Source: Pseudomonadota bacterium (GTDB lineage: Bacteria > Myxococcota_A > UBA9160 > SZUA-336). Taken from it: DNA of 55,114 bases. This document shows positions 15,381-24,350 of this stretch, one piece after another. The stretch covers positions 1 to 55,114 of the forward strand of contig QJZC01000042.1 in assembly GCA_003247575.1 (NCBI GenBank), read 5' to 3'. How positions within the stretch are numbered: the stretch's first letter is position 1; each line of letters opens with the position of its first letter. The notes beneath the pieces were generated by a model, which saw nothing but the letters and a program-made list of their open reading frames with translations, was not told the origin of the DNA and searched no databases. Both the position numbers and the translations under genes were made by a program.

Positions 15381-16280
15381 ATGCTGCGAGTGGTCATTCC
15401 ACTGGGTCTGCTGCTGTTCGCCAGCGCACCGCGGCCAGCGCTCGCCTGGGGCCAGGACGGCCACCAGATCGTATGTGAGATCGCCTGGCGCGAGCTGAGC
15501 CGCCCCACCCGAGCTCGAGTTCGCGATCTCTTGAGCGGAGACGAGGAGACGACGTTCGCACGCTCGTGCTCATGGGCCGACCGGGTGCTGCGAGACCGCG
15601 ACGAGAGCTACGACCCCTACCACTATGTCAACGTACCCGAAGGCGCAGCCGAGATTCCCGCCTGCCCCGGCAAGTGTGCTCTCAGCGGCATCGAGCGCTT
15701 TGCAGCCGTTCTGCGGGACCGCAACGCCACCAAGGACGAGCGTCGGTTTGCGCTCAAGCTCGTGGGCCACCTCGTGGGCGACCTGCATCAGCCTCTCCAC
15801 GTCGGCTATGCATTCGATCGCGGCGGGAATGATGTCCGAGTGAGCTTCTTCGGAGAGCCTTCGAACCTACATCGCGTGTGGGACGTGCTCATCCTCGAAC
15901 GACTGCATCGCGACTGGAAGACCTACGCAAAAACCTTGGCAAGCCAGATCCGCCCGATCGATCGCACGTTGTGGACTCCCACTACACCTGAGCGCCTGAG
16001 TACACCCAAGCGCTCGAGTACACCGAAGGATTGGGCGCACGAATCCTATCAGCTGGTCGAACACTTGGTCTATCGCGAGCTTCCATCGCTCGACCAAGCC
16101 TACCTGGAGCGAGCTCGTCTCGTAGTAGAAGAACGCCTGCAAGCCGCGGGAGTCCGCCTGGCTGCCCTGCTGGAGGAGACTCTCTCCGATCCGATCACCA
16201 CGCCACACACGGCTCCGGATGCTCCCCCGAGCGGCTCGAGTGATCGGAGATCGAGCCGCTCGGGGGACTCGGCGCGTTAG
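15381..16280 (+). CDS. Secreted S1/P1-type zinc nuclease
   Basis: The 299-residue protein has a signal peptide ending APRPALA, so the mature enzyme starts with Trp 23, which is itself a zinc ligand. All nine S1/P1 zinc ligands can be placed: W23, H28, D67, H81, H130, D134, H140, H164 and D168 (HLVGDLHQPLH and NLHRVWD). It should cleave single-stranded DNA/RNA and remove 3'-phosphates outside the cytoplasm. GGAGG nine bases upstream supports the ATG. A TP-rich 18-bp tandem repeat lies at residues about 201-218. The low-complexity C-terminus is encoded by a 17-bp hairpin. Its stop codon overlaps the stop of the convergent peroxidase gene. Confidence 0.92.
   Translation: MLRVVIPLGLLLFASAPRPALAWGQDGHQIVCEIAWRELSRPTRARVRDLLSGDEETTFARSCSWADRVLRDRDESYDPYHYVNVPEGAAEIPACPGKCALSGIERFAAVLRDRNATKDERRFALKLVGHLVGDLHQPLHVGYAFDRGGNDVRVSFFGEPSNLHRVWDVLILERLHRDWKTYAKTLASQIRPIDRTLWTPTTPERLSTPKRSSTPKDWAHESYQLVEHLVYRELPSLDQAYLERARLVVEERLQAAGVRLAALLEETLSDPITTPHTAPDAPPSGSSDRRSSRSGDSAR
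15981..16034 (+). repeat. 18-bp tandem repeat inside the S1/P1 nuclease gene
   Basis: Three 18-base units (ACTACACCTGAGCGCCTG, AGTACACCCAAGCGCTCG, AGTACACCGAAGGATTGG) encode TPERLS-TPKRSS-TPKDW. The period keeps the frame and the insert lies after the last zinc ligand, so it is probably a surface loop expanded by slippage. Confidence 0.7.
16223..16267 (+). terminator. 17-bp perfect hairpin at the end of the nuclease gene
   Basis: TCCCCCGAGCGGCTCGA (16223-16239) and its exact reverse complement (16251-16267) flank an 11-base loop, ten bases before the nuclease stop. It sits between two convergent genes, so it could end transcription from either side. No run of T follows on either strand, so Rho-independent termination is not certain; it may instead protect mRNA 3' ends. 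Confidence 0.55.
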
Positions 16281-17884
16281 GGCGTGGAGCCCAGTGGATT
16301 CAAGTCGCCGACCTCGGCCAGAAGCTCGGGCATCGAGAAGCGCAGATGTGGACGCTCCTTCAACACCGACAACGGACCGTGCTCGATCAGACCGACGAAT
16401 GTCTCCGCCAGAATCCGGCTCCCCAGCAGACCGAGCTGGTTCCCCTCGTTCCTCACCTTCGCCTCCCGCAAGATGTAGAACCAAAGCGGAGTCGCCTTGT
16501 CGAAGGCGTGACGCACCACGATGTCGTGCTGCGGGCACGCAGCAATCTCCACATCGCTGAGCGGGCCGACGTCGAGACCTGCATCGCTCATGCGTTTGAC
16601 CACCTCTTGCCCGGTCGGCAGCTGGAGCAACCTTCCACGCAGAAGGTTGCGAGTCGCGAGCGACACGAAGACCGGTGGAGCGTTCATGACCTGGAACTCC
16701 GGCAGATTCTTCAGCGCAAACGATAGCTGCGCATCGATCTCACGAGCGAGGTTCGAGTCTGGATTCGACTCCACACCGGGAACGCCGCTGAAGTCGTAGA
16801 ACCGCGTCCAATCGATGATCCAGTTCGAGGGCAGGGTCGGCGCCCCGAAGAACGGGTCGTCACCCTCGCCACGGCTGCCACTCACCGCGGAGAACTCGAA
16901 CAGAAGCTCCATCGTCGCCGCAACGCCGTCCGGCGATGAGTTGAAGATGCGGTTCCATTCGTACACCGGTCGCACCATGCTGTGACCGAGTCGATAGGCC
17001 GCGACCGAGAACTCGATCGGCATACATCCCTTGAGATCGTCCGTATAGAAACGGCGGCCATGCCGAAGCACGTCCTGCAGGACATCGGCCTGGATGATGC
17101 GCGGCAGGAAGTCCGTGAGGATGACTGCTTGATAGTGGAGAATGGTCTCCCTGCGAGCCGCTTCGAAGAGCTCCTTTCCGGCGAGAGAGGGCTGCTTCGA
17201 CTTCAGGATCTCTACTTGCTTGTTGTGGAACTTGATGAATGCCAGGTGCGTCTGGGCAACTGCCAGGTTCTCGTCATTCCTCGGGTCACCGATGATGGCC
17301 TTGCGATCCGCCCTGCGAGGAAGATCGTTCGGAAAATCTCCGGGCAGCACACCGCCTGGAGCAGATCCCGTAGTTGGGCTCGTGCGCCCGACGAGCAAGC
17401 GAACGTGGTCAGCCTCGTACAACTCTCCATTCACGAGCGGGCCGTTTCCGTAGACACTGTCCAGATCGAGCGCCGGCGACCTCTGGTTCTCGATCGCGCG
17501 CGGATCCACCATCCCGGACTGCGTCAACGGAGTCGGGTCCGCTGTGATGTCGTGGTCGATGAATTGCCCCAGGTAGGTATAGCCAGCAGGTATGTTGCTG
17601 TCGTCCTCGGGTCGAATCGACCCCGCCCGTTCCACCTCCATGGACATCCCGAGATCGACGAGCGCCTCGGCGTTCTGCTGCACACCCTCTCCGAAGAGCC
17701 GACAGAATACCCGCCGTGGCTTCGTCAACGGGTCACCAGGATAGGGATCGATCGGGTCCGGCTTGGGGACCGCGTGCCACGGGCAATGCTTTCGGAAGAT
17801 CTTGTGGAGAAGATCGGGCGGAATGAGTTGATCGGAAATCCAACCCGCTCTCTTGAAGAAGTATCGTTCGGGTCCGTGCTTCAT
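16277..17884 (-). CDS. Animal-type haem peroxidase
   Basis: The 535-residue protein has the myeloperoxidase/cyclooxygenase-superfamily active site: distal His 111 in YLGQFIDHD, catalytic Arg 202 with Glu 205 in GDPRNDENL followed by FIKFHN, and proximal His 301 in AYRLGHSMVRPVYEWN. The ATG at 17884 is chosen because AAGGAG (17893-17898, complement) is eight bases upstream; a 24-residue upstream extension lacks a site. No signal peptide is seen, so it is cytoplasmic or exported by another route. Likely oxidises halides or organic substrates with hydrogen peroxide; the true substrate is unknown. Convergent with the S1/P1 nuclease, with overlapping stop codons. Confidence 0.9.
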   Translation of the reverse strand: MKHGPERYFFKRAGWISDQLIPPDLLHKIFRKHCPWHAVPKPDPIDPYPGDPLTKPRRVFCRLFGEGVQQNAEALVDLGMSMEVERAGSIRPEDDSNIPAGYTYLGQFIDHDITADPTPLTQSGMVDPRAIENQRSPALDLDSVYGNGPLVNGELYEADHVRLLVGRTSPTTGSAPGGVLPGDFPNDLPRRADRKAIIGDPRNDENLAVAQTHLAFIKFHNKQVEILKSKQPSLAGKELFEAARRETILHYQAVILTDFLPRIIQADVLQDVLRHGRRFYTDDLKGCMPIEFSVAAYRLGHSMVRPVYEWNRIFNSSPDGVAATMELLFEFSAVSGSRGEGDDPFFGAPTLPSNWIIDWTRFYDFSGVPGVESNPDSNLAREIDAQLSFALKNLPEFQVMNAPPVFVSLATRNLLRGRLLQLPTGQEVVKRMSDAGLDVGPLSDVEIAACPQHDIVVRHAFDKATPLWFYILREAKVRNEGNQLGLLGSRILAETFVGLIEHGPLSVLKERPHLRFSMPELLAEVGDLNPLGSTP

Positions 17885-18315
17885 TCCATACACTCCTTGG
17901 AAGCCCTCATGCGAGAGGGCTGCATCCGTCTGCGATTGGGCCAACCCACTGCACACGCCAAGAAGATCGAGAGGGACTCAGCTATCCGAGTCGCACCGCG
18001 TGCCTGAGACAGGGCCTCGAGCAGAGAGCGAACTCTCGCGAGCAGACCGGTATGGGATGATCAATACAATGATAGGACTCGCGCAGCGACTCTCGCAACG
18101 TGGAACGAGTTCATGGGCTAGACATTCAATTCAAGTCGAGTCCGACGAAAATGTCTTGAACACGTTGAACGAATCCACCCTGATTCATCTCACCTACCCC
18201 CTTGGTCACGAACGAGTGACTCCAAGTAGACCAACGAGCGTCGAGCAGTAGAGCCGGGACGCCACTCACACATCGTCCCGCAGGCACAGATCGACCCATC
18301 CGCCACGAGGGAATC
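17885..18315. other. Intergenic region upstream of the peroxidase and of the broken kinase
   Basis: About 430 bases without a supportable gene. It holds the peroxidase ribosome-binding site at its left end and an A/T-richer patch near 18055-18080 (with TACAAT) that could contain promoters. I looked for the missing N-terminal helices of the broken kinase in all three forward frames and did not find them; the forward frame is blocked by TGA at 18214. Confidence 0.6.
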
Positions 18316-18756
18316 TTGCGACGCAGGTATTCCGCAACATTCCGAAGATGTCCGTCCTGTCCGCTGGCTCGTTCAGCCAACGCACCCAGGCGCCGAAGAG
18401 CGCAGAATGAACACGGCTGCGGACGCACCTTCATCGCGGTGATGGTCGCCGGCATGGTATCCGGCGGAGTATCCGTCCTCTCCTCGCTGCGGGGGGCAAC
18501 CTTCATCTGGGTGATCCTCCTGGTCCTGCCCCAGGCGATCACATGCTTCGGCCTCGATGACGTCTGGCTCCTCTTCGGGGCATGCTCGCTCCTGTTCATG
18601 ATTACACAGCTCTCCTCCGCCCAGAACGCGCACGCTCGCTTTCTGAACCTGGTCGAGATGGACTTTCGCAACCAGGCGTTGCTCGAGTCCCTGAGGACAT
18701 CCAACCGAGAGCTCGAGAGTGCAAGAGACGAGGCCATGAGGGCGGCCCAGGTCTAG
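18316..18756 (+). pseudogene. 5' fragment of a hybrid histidine kinase, ended by an in-frame amber codon
   Basis: This frame encodes the end of a membrane sensor region (FIAVMVAGMVSGGVSVLSS, IWVILLVLPQAITCF, VWLLFGACSLLFMITQ) and a coiled-coil linker (RNQALLESLRTSNRELESARDEAMRAAQV), then meets TAG at 18754-18756. Translation in the same frame resumes at once with [15 protein letters not shown], the normal continuation of this kinase family. In related proteins the stop position is usually Lys, so one base change (AAG to TAG) would explain it. The first helices expected for such sensors are also missing, which suggests decay. No insertion sequence is seen. Confidence 0.75.
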
Positions 18757-18774
18757 GCAGACTTTCTGGCCAAC

Positions 18775-19917
18775 ATGAGCCATGAGATCCGTACGCCGAT
18801 GACATCGATTCTCGGATTCGCAGATCTCATGCGCTCGGCGCGCGGAGCGGACATCGAGAAGCACTCGGAGGCCATCCAGCGAAACGGAGAACATCTGCTG
18901 GCTCTCATCAACGACATCCTCGATCTGTCGAAGATCGAGGCGGGCAAGCTGACCATCGAGCGGATCGCTGCCGCGCCCAGCGAGATCATCGAGTCGGCCG
19001 TAGACATGCTGCGAGAGTCGGCCCGGTCGCGCGGGCTCACCCTGGCGTACCGACTCCCTTCTCCGTTCCCAGAGGAGATCGACACGGATCCGATCCGGCT
19101 GCGGCAAATCTTGGTGAACCTACTCTCGAACGCCGTAAAGTTCACATCGGAGGGAGAGGTGCGGCTGGAGTGCGAGATCGACCGCAAGGACGACGACGGA
19201 GTCCTGCGAGTACGAGTCATCGATACCGGGATTGGCATGACGTCGGAACAGCTGGCCAGTCTCTTTCGCCCCTTCACGCAAGCCGACAGCGGCATCAGTC
19301 GCAGGTACGGCGGCACCGGCCTGGGCCTCAGCATCTCTCGGCATCTGGCGAGCCTCCTGGGTGGCACGCTCACCGCGACGAGCGTGCCCGATCAGGGAAG
19401 CTGCTTCGAGCTGACGCTCCTGCTCGGGAACTGGACCGACCTTCGCATGTCGGACCCGACAGACTCGAATCGCGCGCAACGCCCACGCACGCGGGGCGTC
19501 CACAGAATCCCCGAACTCCGGGGCTTCGTGCTGGTTGCGGAGGACGGACTCGACAACCAGCGTTTGATCCAGCTCCTATTACGCAAGCGTGGGCTCGATG
19601 TAGAACTCGCCGAGAACGGATGCGTCGCTCTGGAGAGGGTCGCGAGTGCGACCACAGCGGGCCATCCCCATGACCTGATCCTGATGGATATCCAGATGCC
19701 CGAGATGGACGGCTGCACGGCGACTCGCCAGCTCAAGCAGCAAGGTCTCACGACTCCGATCGTCGCGCTCACGGCTCAGGTGCTCGAAGAGGACCGAGCC
19801 AGATTCGAGACCGCCAACTTCGATGCGTACGTGAGCAAGCCGATCGATGTCGCAAAGCTCGACGAGGTTCTCGTCCGCTACCTGGCGGATCCTCGGACCG
19901 TAACGGCACGAACCTGA
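18775..19917 (+). CDS. Hybrid histidine kinase catalytic part (HisKA-HATPase-REC) downstream of an amber stop
   Basis: The 380-residue reading frame starts at the kinase core: phospho-His in MSHEIRTPM (His 3), N-box [16 protein letters not shown]1 [10 protein letters not shown]-box [10 protein letters not shown]2 [10 protein letters not shown], then a receiver with phospho-Asp 305 in [13 protein letters not shown] and Lys in YVSKPID. It is in frame with the fragment at 18316-18756, separated only by TAG. No Shine-Dalgarno precedes this ATG, and a protein starting two residues before the phospho-His would lack half of the dimerisation helix, so expression as a working kinase is doubtful. It is probably the 3' part of a pseudogene, unless amber is read through. 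Confidence 0.75.
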   Translation: MSHEIRTPMTSILGFADLMRSARGADIEKHSEAIQRNGEHLLALINDILDLSKIEAGKLTIERIAAAPSEIIESAVDMLRESARSRGLTLAYRLPSPFPEEIDTDPIRLRQILVNLLSNAVKFTSEGEVRLECEIDRKDDDGVLRVRVIDTGIGMTSEQLASLFRPFTQADSGISRRYGGTGLGLSISRHLASLLGGTLTATSVPDQGSCFELTLLLGNWTDLRMSDPTDSNRAQRPRTRGVHRIPELRGFVLVAEDGLDNQRLIQLLLRKRGLDVELAENGCVALERVASATTAGHPHDLILMDIQMPEMDGCTATRQLKQQGLTTPIVALTAQVLEEDRARFETANFDAYVSKPIDVAKLDEVLVRYLADPRTVTART

Positions 19918-19926
19918 TCAGGAGCT

Positions 19927-20583
19927 CTACTCGGCGATGATCGGGAGCTTCTCGAGCGTGTGGAGCACGGCGGCAACGTTGCGGCTCAGCGCTTCGGTGA
20001 CCGCCTGGATTCGCACCCCGAAGCCATTGCTCTCCGTGCTCCGAACGACGAACGCTTGCAGCGCCAGCTCGTCGCGGTAGCCCTCGACAGCCAGGGCCAA
20101 CGTGATCGTCTCGCCGACGCCAGGCCGCAGCCGGGTTCCCTCGAGGCGAGCCCCAGTCAAGGAGACATCGGCGAGATGACCGGTGTCCAACATGTTTCCG
20201 TACTGAATTCCGACCGGCAGCTGAAGATGGAATCGACGGGCCGTGCGTCGCACTCCCGCCCCCGCAGCCTCGCTCTCGGGGATCGCACAGGCGACCAGCT
20301 CGAGAAACTCCACCGGCGGATAGACCAGGCGGATGCCGAATCCCGTCACGGCGTCGACGCGCTCTCCAGCCCAAGTCACGATCCCCTTCACCGAGATCTT
20401 TCGATCCGACGGCTTCATATCGACGGAGACGTGCTCGCCGACGTCGGGAAGCAGCGGCGTGGCCACGAAGAGGCCCGTCTCGCACACGTTCAGCACCGTC
20501 CCTTCCCCTTCACGCAGGGGCGACCTATACATCGCATGCAGAGTGAAGGGCCTCCGAGAATGCGCGCGCCGTCCATCGAGCAT
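19927..20583 (-). CDS. Tandem PilZ-domain protein (candidate c-di-GMP receptor)
   Basis: Two PilZ domains fill this protein. In the second (from about residue 110), the c-di-GMP-binding RxxxR (RRTARR) and DxSxxG (DVSLTG) motifs are intact. In the first, RRAHSRR is present but the second motif reads NVCETG, with Cys for Ser, so binding there may be weak. The ATG at 20583 starts just before the first domain; a GTG at 20676 would add 31 residues, and neither start has a clear ribosome-binding site. It is divergent from the intact hybrid kinase at 20760 and convergent with the broken kinase, nine bases away. Target process unknown. Confidence 0.85.
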   Translation of the reverse strand: MLDGRRAHSRRPFTLHAMYRSPLREGEGTVLNVCETGLFVATPLLPDVGEHVSVDMKPSDRKISVKGIVTWAGERVDAVTGFGIRLVYPPVEFLELVACAIPESEAAGAGVRRTARRFHLQLPVGIQYGNMLDTGHLADVSLTGARLEGTRLRPGVGETITLALAVEGYRDELALQAFVVRSTESNGFGVRIQAVTEALSRNVAAVLHTLEKLPIIAE

Positions 20584-20759
20584 TTTCTTGCTATCGGTAC
20601 AGTCAGCTAGAAGTTGAGCATCTTTGCTGGCGAGTGATGGCAAGCCGGATCTCGAGTGTCGAGTGTTTTCTACCACACAGATTTCAATGCCGACCTACTG
20701 CTGAGAGCTGCCCACTCGAGCCTGCAGGTGCGTCACCAGTTCGTTTACAATCCCCGCAG

Positions 20760-22868
20760 ATGGACTCTCTCTCCCCCGAACGCCTGACCGCACGAGCGAG
20801 CGAGAGCGCGAGGGTTCCGATCATCCGCGGAACAGCGTGCATCGTGATCGCCGGCACGTTGATCTTCCTGATGCTCGGAATCCGGGACACCACGCCGCTC
20901 GCTCGCCAGCTTGCCTATGTCGCGAACCTGATCGTGGGCATATCCACGCTCATTCTGCTCCGCTTCAGCCCGAGGTACGCGGGAATTCTGGTTTCACTCG
21001 GAACTGCGAGCGTGATCGGATCGACGAGCTGGTTGCAGTACGAACCCAGCGTGATCGCTTCGACCGCGGGCCTCTGCGTCGTCATCATGATGGCGGGCTT
21101 CTGCTGGAGCTCGCGCAGCGCGTTCGTGTTGGCGGCACTCGGCTCTGTGATCTTCGCCCGCATGCTGCAGCTCGACGAGGGACCCTACGACCCTGCCCAG
21201 GTTCAGCTCTGGGCAAAGGTCTCGGTCGTCATGATCCTCATGGCCAGCTTGGTGCACTGGGCGTTGCGCGCGCAGACGGCTGCAACCTCAGCGGCTCTAC
21301 TGCAGGAGCGGCAGCTGCTGAATCTGGTCCGAGCGTCACCCGACGGAATGCTGGTACTCGGCTCCGGCGACGAGGTCCAGATGCTCAACCCCGCCGCCGA
21401 GCAGATGATCGGCTTACCACCCGAGCGCGTCCTCGGGCACCGATTGTCCGCGATCGACTGGCTCGATCCCGATTCCGTAGCGCGGCTACGCGACTGGAAT
21501 CCCACCGAGACCGCTGACGGCTCCGTCAGGACCCTCGTTCGACGCGGCGGCCGCGTTCTCGAAGCGAGTCTGTCCTGGCTGCACCCCCCGAGCTCCGAAT
21601 CCAAGCGGCTCCTCGTCGTAAGGGATGTGACCACACGCCACGAGACGGAGCAGCTCAAAAGAGCCTATGAGGACCAGTTGCGCGAGTCGCAGTCCGTCGA
21701 GGCGTTGGGCCGCCTCGCCTCGGGAGTGGCGCATGACTTCAACAACCTGCTCACCGTGATTCTGGCGAGCATCGACAACCTTCGCGCTGCGCCGCGGTTC
21801 CATCCGCAGCTGGAACAGGAAACCAAGACGGTGCAGACCGCCGCAGAGCGCGGCGCTCGCCTTTCGCGACAGCTGCTGGCCTTTGCACGCAAGCAGGTCT
21901 TGCACCCGGAGGTGATCAATGCAAATCGCATCGTCACGAAGGTGATCCCGCTGATGCGTAGCATCCTGCCGAAGGGGACCACTCTGCGCGTAGAGTGCGA
22001 TCCCGAGCTCGCACTCGTACGGGTCGATACGGCAGCTCTCGAACAAGTGCTGACGAATCTCATCGTCAACGCGCGCGACTCACTTCCCAAGGGCGGCACG
22101 ATTCAGGTCCGCACGAACAACTGCACCCTGGAAGGTGAGCGAATCGGAGAGCCGAGCCCGGGAGCCGGTTCGCGTCCCGGAGTCTGCCTGAGTGTGCGTG
22201 ACGACGGCGAGGGCCTGAGCGTCGAGGATCGCAAGCAGATCTTCCAGCCGTTCTACTCCACGAAGCTCCGGTCCAGCGGAAGCGGCCTCGGACTCGCGAC
22301 CGTGGATGGCATCGTGCGGCAGAGCGGGGGCTACGTACACCTCGACAGTGCCCCAGGCCACGGGGCCTGCTTCAGTGTATGCCTTCCCCGGTACGAGCCA
22401 CCTACCACGGCGAATGATCCTGAATCCGTTTCCGATCCCCTCACATCGATCGAGCGTTCCAGACCGCTACGGGAGTCGTCCGCGTCCACGCAGCAGAGTC
22501 TCCGGGTGCTCCTGGTCGAGGACGAGGCTGACGTACGCGACTCGCTGCGCAGACTGCTCGAGCTGCTCGGTCACGAGGTCGCGGAGGCAGAGAGCGGGCC
22601 CGCTGCAATCCAGCGCTTCGCAGATCGAGTTCACGAGTTCGACATTCTCCTAACGGACATAAGTATGCCCGAGATGGATGGCACCGAGCTGGCACGGCAG
22701 CTCATGGCCGTGCATCCCGATCTGCCCATCCTGTTCATGTCTGGCTACGTCGAGCATCCAGAGATCTCCACGGAAGATTCGAGCCACGGGCTCGGCATCA
22801 CGCGCACCGCATTTCTGAGCAAGCCGTTCTCTCTGCAGGACCTGCGAGCCGCTCTCGAGGGATTGTAG
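20760..22868 (+). CDS. Membrane hybrid sensor histidine kinase with PAS and receiver domains
   Basis: The 702-residue protein begins with about six transmembrane helices (residues 20-170), then a PAS domain (LVRASPDGMLVLGSGDEV...), a HisKA domain with His 325 in LASGVAHDFNNLLTVI, a HATPase domain (NLIVNARDSLPKGG, SVRDDGEGLS, GSGLGLATVDGIV) and a C-terminal receiver with phospho-Asp 633 in ILLTDISMPEMDG and Lys in FLSKPFS. The HDFNN type resembles CckA-like kinases that feed a phosphotransfer protein. ATG 20760 gives a sensible N-terminus; a possible -10 (TACAAT, 20746-20751) lies so close that the mRNA may be nearly leaderless. The next gene, a transporter, follows after ten bases. Confidence 0.9.
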   Translation: MDSLSPERLTARASESARVPIIRGTACIVIAGTLIFLMLGIRDTTPLARQLAYVANLIVGISTLILLRFSPRYAGILVSLGTASVIGSTSWLQYEPSVIASTAGLCVVIMMAGFCWSSRSAFVLAALGSVIFARMLQLDEGPYDPAQVQLWAKVSVVMILMASLVHWALRAQTAATSAALLQERQLLNLVRASPDGMLVLGSGDEVQMLNPAAEQMIGLPPERVLGHRLSAIDWLDPDSVARLRDWNPTETADGSVRTLVRRGGRVLEASLSWLHPPSSESKRLLVVRDVTTRHETEQLKRAYEDQLRESQSVEALGRLASGVAHDFNNLLTVILASIDNLRAAPRFHPQLEQETKTVQTAAERGARLSRQLLAFARKQVLHPEVINANRIVTKVIPLMRSILPKGTTLRVECDPELALVRVDTAALEQVLTNLIVNARDSLPKGGTIQVRTNNCTLEGERIGEPSPGAGSRPGVCLSVRDDGEGLSVEDRKQIFQPFYSTKLRSSGSGLGLATVDGIVRQSGGYVHLDSAPGHGACFSVCLPRYEPPTTANDPESVSDPLTSIERSRPLRESSASTQQSLRVLLVEDEADVRDSLRRLLELLGHEVAEAESGPAAIQRFADRVHEFDILLTDISMPEMDGTELARQLMAVHPDLPILFMSGYVEHPEISTEDSSHGLGITRTAFLSKPFSLQDLRAALEGL

Positions 22869-22878
22869 GCAGGATCCC

Positions 22879-24261
22879 ATGAACGAGAGACTGGGCCTCG
22901 GGCGCAAGCTCGGCTTCACCGTTGGGGACTTCGCCTGCAACATCTACTGGCAGAGCGTCTCGCTCTACCTGCTGTTCTTCTACACGGATGTCGTCGGGCT
23001 CTCGGCGAGCGTCGCAGGCACGATCTACATGGCGGCATCGATCTGGGACGGCGCGACCGACCCAGTGATGGGCGCGATTGCCGATCGCACGCGCACGCGC
23101 TTCGGCCGCTATCGACCCTACCTGCTCTTCGGAGGCGTTCCGCTCGGTGCATCGTTCGTACTGCTCTACTACACACCGAGCTGGCAGGGAGTCCCGCTCG
23201 TCGCATGGATCGTAGGAACCCACCTGCTGTTTCGCACTTGCTACACCATACTCTCCATTCCGTTCACGTCCCTGAACGCTCGAGTGACATCGAGCTCTTC
23301 GGAGCGCTCCACACTCGCCGGATTCCGCATGATCTTCGCCACTCTCGCCGGGCTGCTGGTAGCAGCGACCACGCGCCCGCTATCACTTGCCCTCGGCTCC
23401 GGATCGGACGCGGACGGATTTCTACGTGTAGCCGCCCTGTTTGCACTGCTGGCGACATGCATCTTTCCAATCGTCTTCGGAGCGGTACGTGAGCCCGACT
23501 CGCACGCGAGTGAAGCCACCACGCTCGGTCCCCGTGAGTACTGGCAGGCAGTTCGATCGAACCGCGCCTTCTGGGTCGTCATGGCTGCCATCGCTGGCTC
23601 CGTGGTGTGCACGACGGCGCTCGGAAAGTCGATCCTCTACTACTTCAAGTACTACCTGGACGATGAGGCCTCTTCCAGCCTGGCGCTGAGCCTGAGCGCC
23701 GCCTCCGGATTGATCATCATTCCGGCCTGGATCCTCGTCTCGCGGCGCATCGACAAGCGTCAGGCCTGGTTCGTGGCGACTGGCTGGGGACTCGCGGGAC
23801 TCGCCGCATTCAGCCAGATCGACATCCGCTCGTCCGGCGCGATGATCGCCTACATGCTCTACATGCAGGTCGCCGCACTCGGGCTGGCGATGACGTTCTG
23901 GTCGATGCTGCCCGACACGGTCGAGTATGGGGAATGGCGTTCGGGAGTACGCACGGAAGCGATGGTATTCGGCTTGGGACAGTTCATTCTCAAGGCGTTT
24001 CTCGGAATCGGCGCGGGCGTCTTCGGGATCGCCCTCGATCTGATCGGATACGTTCCGAATCAGTCGCAGTCCGCGAGTACGCTCTCGGGCCTGAAGCAGA
24101 TCATGGTGCTGCTGCCCGGTATCGGGATGATCCTCGGCCTGGGCGCCATGTGGTTCTATCCACTGACAGGCAAGACGCACTCCCGCTTGGTGTCGGAGCT
24201 ACGAGCTCGGCGAGAGAGCAACATCTCACTCGAGCCCGCGGACACCACGACGAGCCTCTGA
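22879..24261 (+). CDS. GPH-family (MelB-like) sugar:cation symporter
   Basis: The 460-residue protein has about 12 transmembrane helices and the glycoside-pentoside-hexuronide:cation symporter pattern: LGFTVGDFACNIYWQS at the start, YMAASIWDGATDPVMGAIADRTRTRFGRYRPYLLFG (cation-site Asp and the loop 2-3 motif), and FWSMLPDTVEYGEWRSGVRTEA in the second half. Such carriers move sugars or glycosides with sodium or protons. It lies ten bases after the hybrid kinase and 89 bases before a UDP-sugar pyrophosphorylase-like gene, suggesting a sugar-uptake and activation link, but the substrate cannot be read. Confidence 0.9.
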   Translation: MNERLGLGRKLGFTVGDFACNIYWQSVSLYLLFFYTDVVGLSASVAGTIYMAASIWDGATDPVMGAIADRTRTRFGRYRPYLLFGGVPLGASFVLLYYTPSWQGVPLVAWIVGTHLLFRTCYTILSIPFTSLNARVTSSSSERSTLAGFRMIFATLAGLLVAATTRPLSLALGSGSDADGFLRVAALFALLATCIFPIVFGAVREPDSHASEATTLGPREYWQAVRSNRAFWVVMAAIAGSVVCTTALGKSILYYFKYYLDDEASSSLALSLSAASGLIIIPAWILVSRRIDKRQAWFVATGWGLAGLAAFSQIDIRSSGAMIAYMLYMQVAALGLAMTFWSMLPDTVEYGEWRSGVRTEAMVFGLGQFILKAFLGIGAGVFGIALDLIGYVPNQSQSASTLSGLKQIMVLLPGIGMILGLGAMWFYPLTGKTHSRLVSELRARRESNISLEPADTTTSL

Positions 24262-24350
24262 GGTCGCCGCACAGCAGCCAAGCAAGTCCAACTTCACTAA
24301 CCTCGTGAAGTCGCAGCTCGTGAACTCGCACCGAGAGGAGGCCAGTCCCG

